This document shows, piece by piece, positions 7,606 to 10,682 of a stretch of 10,682 nt of DNA. The translations under genes and the position numbers were made by a program. The number at the start of each line of letters is the position of its first letter. Position 1 is the first letter of the stretch. This DNA comes from Methanomassiliicoccaceae archaeon (lineage in GTDB: Archaea; Thermoplasmatota; Thermoplasmata; Methanomassiliicoccales; Methanomethylophilaceae): NCBI GenBank assembly GCA_016282555.1, contig JAEEKU010000115.1, positions 1 through 10,682 of the forward strand. The letters are read 5' to 3'. The notes under the pieces were generated by a model. That model made no database searches and was not told where the DNA came from. It worked only from the letters and a program-made list of their open reading frames with translations.

Positions 7606-8865
7606 ATGAGAAGCAAAGTCCTGATCGCTTTCGTGACAGCGGCCGTGATTCTTGCGGCCTTCGCGGCGGGGATGCCGGCCGCGTCCCAGGGAGAGGGGGC
7701 CGGGTACAGCCCTTCCGATCCGATATGGATCGTCGGATCCGGGCCCGGATATTACCTGGTCAATGCGGGAACGGTTATCGCTCATCCGGACGGTTCGTAT
7801 CCGGAGATCAACATCAACGACAGCGCTTTCGACAATCCCGCCGTTACGATCGGCGTAGCAAAAACGGACAATCTCAGTTCGGAACTGGTATACACCCAGA
7901 TTTATGCCGGCAGCTCGTCCGGATACACCAAAGCTGCCTTCGAGGACGATGTGACGATAGAGATCGATCTGACCGGATTCCCCTCGGACGGAAAGTATCC
8001 CGTGAAGATCACCGCTGAAACCGCCGGACAGGGCCATTATTATCTATTTAAGGTCACTCTCACCCGTACCGGAGGCGGCTTCGGCGATAAGACGCTGGAG
8101 ATGTACTTCGCCGCCCACATTAAGGTTACCGGCGAGGATATCTGCCCGAGCGATGAAAGAGCGGTTTTCCTGTCGGAGGCTTCGGACGACAGGAACGCGT
8201 TCGTTGACTGCGACGGGCTTCTGGAAATCGTTCAGGACGAGCCCGCCAGAGCTTTCGTTTTCGTATAGTTAGCTGACACGGAGTACAACTGGACCGATTA
8301 CGACTTCTACGCCGAAGGTCTTCCCCTTGGTATAGCTATGAAGCTCAGCGGAGAGATAGCCGGAAAAGTCGCATCCTCCGTTGACGTCAATACGGAACCG
8401 AAGGATTTCAGCGTCTACGCCGTGGATAAGAACTCCGGACAGGGCATATACGTAGGCGAATTCGAATATACCGTTTCCGCCGCGGAGGACTCCTTCCAGT
8501 ATACGTTCGACGATCCGGGCACTGTTAGCGATCCCGTCTGGCACTCATGGTCGCAGCCCGGATACGTAATAACCGGCAACGACGGGGAGTTCAGCGTTTA
8601 CGTGAAAAACGCCGACGGCACGGCCGCGGGAAGCGATATTAAAGCGTACATAACGCTCGACGGCAGCGCCCGCGAGGATGTCGCCGATGTGGACGGCGCA
8701 ACTTTCAGCAGCGGCGTCCTTACCGTGGGGAGCGAAGTCCTGAACGGCTACACCGGAATCATGCAGGTCCAGTTCGAGAAGGGAGATTACTCGGCCATTA
8801 TCCATGTGCTGGTCGTCGGCCCGGTAGTGCACTCCGGCCTGAAGCCCTCGGTAACCTCTTTCTGA
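7606..8865 (+). CDS. Secreted protein, tandem paralogue of the upstream gene, with one in-frame TAG (pyrrolysine readthrough or nonsense mutation)
   Basis: Read through the TAG at codon 221 (8266-8268), this frame gives 419 residues and ends at TGA 8863-8865; stopping at TAG would give 220. The N-terminus is a signal peptide (MRSKVLIAFVTAAVILAAFA, likely cut near PAAS). The product aligns with the upstream 396-aa protein on both sides of the TAG: before it, FAAHIKVTGED versus FGAHIKSADSF and PARAFVFV versus SPAFCFV; after it, YDFYAEGLPLGIAMKLSGEI versus YDFYAAGLPDGLGMKLSGEI, and near the end GYTGIMQVQF and AIIHVLVVGPVVHSGL. No frameshift is needed. The ATG at 8338 lies mid-domain with no Shine-Dalgarno, so the second half is not a separate gene. 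The TAG falls at the start of the Ig-like (He_PIG-like) segment, where the paralogue has Gly. Either UAG is decoded, probably as pyrrolysine if the host has the Pyl system, or this is a young pseudogene. Confidence 0.75.
8266..8268 (+). other. In-frame TAG, candidate pyrrolysine codon
   Basis: The codon context is GTA-TAG-TTA. The flanking coding frame is continuous, and the similarity to the paralogue resumes 11-12 codons later with only a one-residue length difference. The Pyl genes (pylSBCD, tRNA-Pyl) are not in the window, so decoding as pyrrolysine rests on the inferred lineage. A TAG in the +1 frame (8270-8272) and a TGA in the third frame (8274-8276) follow immediately, so the site ends all three frames unless UAG is read. 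Confidence 0.55.
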
Positions 8866-8867
8866 AT

Positions 8868-8891
8868 TCCCGGAGCTTCCGGGATTTTTTT
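8868..8891 (+). terminator. Intrinsic-type terminator after the secreted-protein locus
   Basis: TCCCGGA (8868-8874) and TCCGGGA (8878-8884) form a perfect 7-bp stem with a 3-base loop (GCT), followed directly by seven T residues (8885-8891). It starts two bases after the TGA of the TAG-containing gene. Archaeal RNA polymerase terminates mainly on the T tract, so the T run is the key part. Its position supports the true gene end being TGA 8865 and not TAG 8268. Confidence 0.8.
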
Positions 8892-8899
8892 CTATCCCT

Positions 8900-8935
8900 C
8901 CGCCGGATCGGTTTCCGGCGGCATCCCGGAATTTT
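8900..8935 (+). terminator. Second, overlapping hairpin set with short T tract
   Basis: Two mutually exclusive hairpins can form. CCGCCGGA (8900-8907) pairs with TCCGGCGG (8914-8921), 8 bp with a 6-base loop. TTCCGG (8913-8918) pairs with CCGGAA (8926-8931), 6 bp with a 7-base loop, followed by TTTT (8932-8935). The latter looks like a weak backup terminator ahead of the purS promoter. The overlap could be chance in GC-rich DNA. Confidence 0.45.
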
Positions 8936-8945
8936 CCTGACTAAT

Positions 8946-8955
8946 CCTTATATGC
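8946..8955 (+). promoter_or_regulatory. Archaeal TATA box for the purSL operon, leaderless start predicted
   Basis: CCTTATATGC has a TATA core centred near 8951. Transcription normally starts about 22-27 bases downstream, i.e. ~8973-8978, which coincides with the A of the purS ATG (8978). No GGAG-type ribosome site precedes that ATG. Together these suggest a leaderless or near-leaderless transcript, which is common in archaea. Confidence 0.6.
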
Positions 8956-8977
8956 TTTCCGCTCATAGTATAAACCG

Positions 8978-9217
8978 ATGACAGTGCTGGAGATAAGGAT
9001 CGAGCTCAAGAAAGGCGTGGCCGATCCCGAAGGGAAAAACACCAAGAAAACCCTGGAGTCCCTGGGTTTCAAAGGTATTAACAGCGTTAAGACCGTGAAG
9101 ATGTTCGAAATCGATACGGATATGCCGGCGGACGAGGCCGTCAGATCGGCCGAGGAGATGTGCAGGAAGCTTCTTGCCAATCCGGTTATCCAGAATTACA
9201 GGATAGACGTGAGATGA
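8978..9217 (+). CDS. purS: Phosphoribosylformylglycinamidine synthase, PurS subunit
   Basis: A 79-residue protein of the usual PurS size, ending at TGA 9215-9217. PurS is the small dimeric subunit that bridges PurL and the glutaminase PurQ in the three-part FGAM synthase, supporting ammonia transfer for the fourth step of de novo purine synthesis (FGAR + Gln + ATP to FGAM) in the cytoplasm. Visible family features are an N-terminal beta strand with basic residues (VLEIRIELKKGVADPEG), the LxxLGF turn (LESLGFKGINSVKTVKMFEI), a helix rich in Glu/Ala (ADEAVRSAEEMCRKLLANPV) and a final strand QNYRIDV. It is followed after 4 bases by purL, the typical arrangement. The TATA box sits ~25 bases upstream of the ATG and there is no Shine-Dalgarno, so the start is fixed mainly by promoter geometry and family length. 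Confidence 0.93.
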   Translation: MTVLEIRIELKKGVADPEGKNTKKTLESLGFKGINSVKTVKMFEIDTDMPADEAVRSAEEMCRKLLANPVIQNYRIDVR

Positions 9218-9218
9218 T
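9211..9218 (+). promoter_or_regulatory. Shine-Dalgarno-like site for purL overlapping the purS stop
   Basis: GAGATGAT differs by one base from GAGGTGAT, the anti-SD complement, and ends three bases before ATG 9222. It overlaps the purS TGA (9215-9217), consistent with translational coupling of purS and purL. An alternative purL start at ATG 9234 lacks such a site. Confidence 0.5.
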
Positions 9219-9221
9219 CCG

Positions 9222-10682
9222 ATGTCTGAGTTCATGATCAGACGCAGCCTTCCGGTTCCTCTGTTCGAAGCGGATATTCTCTCCGCTTCCGACGACGATC
9301 TGCGGAAGATATCCTCGGACATGGCTCTCGCTCTCTCGCTGGAGGAGATGAGGACAGTCCGCGATTATTTCTCCAAGGAAGGAAGGAACCCCACGGATAT
9401 CGAGCTTCAGTCTTTGGGACAGGCCTGGAGCGAGCACTGCTGCTACAAGAGCTCCAAACCGATTCTCAAAGAGTTCGTCTTCGGAATCGACCGCGACGAC
9501 GTTCTTTCCAGAGGAGACGCCGGGGTCATGGTTTTCGACGACGACTACGGATACGCCCTCAGGATCGAGAGCCACAATCACCCGTCGGCGATAGAGCCCT
9601 ACGGCGGCGCGGCCACGGGCATCGGCGGGATACTGAGAGACGTGGTCTGCATGGGAGCCCAGCCGATCGCGCTCGCCGATCCCCTGTGCTTCGGCCCCGT
9701 GGACCGCAAGGGGGAGCTTCCCCCCGGGGTGAAGCACCCGAGGTATCTGGTGAACGGAGTGGTCTCCGGAATAAGAGACTACGGGAACCGCGTGGGGATA
9801 CCCACCGTGACCGGGGGATTCTTCTTCGACGAGAAATACACCGGGAACTGCCTCGTCAACGTGGCGTGCCTGGGGATAGTGAAAAGATCGGATCTCGCCA
9901 GAAATTACGCCGGAGGGCCGGGAGAGATAATGATTCTCATAGGAGGGCGCACCGGGCGCGACGGAATCCACGGAGTCAACTTTGCTTCCGCGGATCTTAC
10001 TGCCACCTCCGACACCGATTCCAGGGGAGCCGTCCAGCTGGGAGATCCCATCACGAAGGAGCCGGTCATGCACGCGTGCTTCGAAGTCAATCAGAAGCAT
10101 CTAATCACCGGCATGAAGGATCTCGGAGGCGGCGGGCTCAGCTGCGTCATAGGGGAGATGGCTCTGGAGGCCGGATGCGGAGCCGACGTTGATCTCGATA
10201 AAGTTCTTCTCAAGGAGCCGGGTCTGGCCCCCTGGGAGATCTGGGTCTCCGAGTCGCAGGAGCGCATGATGTGCACCTGCAAGCCGGAGAACGCCGCCGA
10301 GGTGCTGGAGATATTCGATCTCTGGGACGTGGAGGCGGTGCCGGTCGCCAGAACCACGGATCTCAGGCGCACCCGCATATTCTGGAAGGGCGAGAAGATC
10401 TTCGACATGGATCTGGAGTTCCTCACCGGAGGGCCGGTCTACAACAGGCCGTACGTTCTGCCGGTCCCGTCGTCGAAAAAGCTGGAGAGATTCCCGGAGC
10501 TTCCTTCCGATAAAGAGGTGATACTGGCTCTTCTCTCCGATCCCAACGTGGCTTCCAAGGAGTGGGCGATCAGGCAGTACGATCACGAGGTCCGCGCATC
10601 CACCGCGATCCATCCGATGGTAGGGGAGATGAACAGGACCGGTCCCGGAGACGCCTCCGTCCTGATTCCGGTCAGAGGGAGC
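9222..10682 (+). CDS. purL: Phosphoribosylformylglycinamidine synthase, PurL subunit, 3'-partial
   Basis: The frame is open from ATG 9222 to the right edge, 487 codons with no stop; PurL of this small type is usually ~700-770 residues, so about a third is missing. It catalyses the ATP-dependent amidination of FGAR to FGAM using ammonia from PurQ. Motifs in order: WSEHCCYKSSKP (residues 69-80, His72 the probable catalytic His), IESHNHPSAIEPYGGAATG (Glu116, His118, His120; nucleotide/Mg region), GIPTVTGGFFFDEKYTGN, GGRTGRDGIHGVNFAS, QLGDPITKEPVM, KDLGGGGLSC (Asp300) and WVSESQERMM (343-348 SESQER). The last bases (SKEWAIRQYDHEV) begin the second half of the pseudo-duplicated fold. It lies 4 bases after purS and is probably co-transcribed; purQ is not in the window. 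TGA is used by purS, and no in-frame TAG occurs in the visible purL. Confidence 0.96.
   Translation, partial: MSEFMIRRSLPVPLFEADILSASDDDLRKISSDMALALSLEEMRTVRDYFSKEGRNPTDIELQSLGQAWSEHCCYKSSKPILKEFVFGIDRDDVLSRGDAGVMVFDDDYGYALRIESHNHPSAIEPYGGAATGIGGILRDVVCMGAQPIALADPLCFGPVDRKGELPPGVKHPRYLVNGVVSGIRDYGNRVGIPTVTGGFFFDEKYTGNCLVNVACLGIVKRSDLARNYAGGPGEIMILIGGRTGRDGIHGVNFASADLTATSDTDSRGAVQLGDPITKEPVMHACFEVNQKHLITGMKDLGGGGLSCVIGEMALEAGCGADVDLDKVLLKEPGLAPWEIWVSESQERMMCTCKPENAAEVLEIFDLWDVEAVPVARTTDLRRTRIFWKGEKIFDMDLEFLTGGPVYNRPYVLPVPSSKKLERFPELPSDKEVILALLSDPNVASKEWAIRQYDHEVRASTAIHPMVGEMNRTGPGDASVLIPVRGS

Noticed and set aside
8312..8330. Stem-loop after the TAG as a PYLIS-like insertion element
   Set aside because: CC(G)AAGG can pair with CCTTGG around a 6-base loop, but the stem is short, bulged and ~45 bases away. 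A PYLIS-type element is generally placed directly after the UAG, and nothing convincing is there.
8338..8865. Independent 175-aa gene starting at ATG 8338
   Set aside because: The ATG corresponds to an internal Met of the MKLSGEI motif in the paralogue, lacks a Shine-Dalgarno or signal peptide, and the matching sequence extends upstream to within about 11 codons of the TAG.
9186..10100. Minus-strand open frame of 304 codons opposite purL
   Set aside because: It is in codon register with purL, whose conserved motifs (WSEHC, IESHNHPS, SESQER) show the plus strand is coding.
1..10682. Insertion sequences, CRISPR arrays, tRNA or rRNA genes
   Set aside because: No terminal inverted repeats with a transposase, no regularly spaced direct repeats, and no tRNA or rRNA signatures were found on reading both strands.

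Overview
The window looks archaeal, most likely a Thermoplasmata relative such as a host-associated or anaerobic Methanomassiliicoccales methanogen; this assignment is inference. Three things point there: a giant secreted protein built from Listeria-Bacteroides (InlB B-type) repeats, a split PurS/PurL FGAM synthase behind an apparently leaderless TATA promoter, and strong codon bias (TTA, CTA and TCA nearly absent). No rRNA, tRNA, CRISPR array or mobile element was seen.

Region 1 (2-8865) is a surface/secreted-protein locus, all on the + strand. It begins inside a very large adhesin-like protein (at least 2111 aa here, 5' end outside the window) carrying about a dozen GW-centred repeats. After 25 bases comes a 396-aa secreted protein, and after 52 more bases its tandem paralogue. 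The paralogue (7606-8865) is the most interesting item. Its frame contains a single TAG at 8266-8268, after which the same frame stays open for 198 codons and keeps aligning to the upstream paralogue until a TGA. In an organism that decodes UAG as pyrrolysine this would be a 419-aa Pyl-containing secreted protein; otherwise it is a freshly broken gene or a regulated readthrough. All four genuine gene ends visible in the window use TGA, which fits TAG not being a routine stop here.

Region 2 (8866-8977) is a compact boundary. It holds an intrinsic-type terminator, a second set of overlapping hairpins ending in a short T tract, and then a TATA box placed so that transcription should start at or just before the purS start codon.

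Region 3 (8978-10682) is core purine biosynthesis: purS, then purL after 4 bases. purL is open through the right edge (487 codons, missing its C-terminal third or so). The two subunits act together, with a PurQ glutaminase not seen here, to convert FGAR to FGAM. There is no evident functional link between the surface-protein locus and the purine operon; the terminators separate them.
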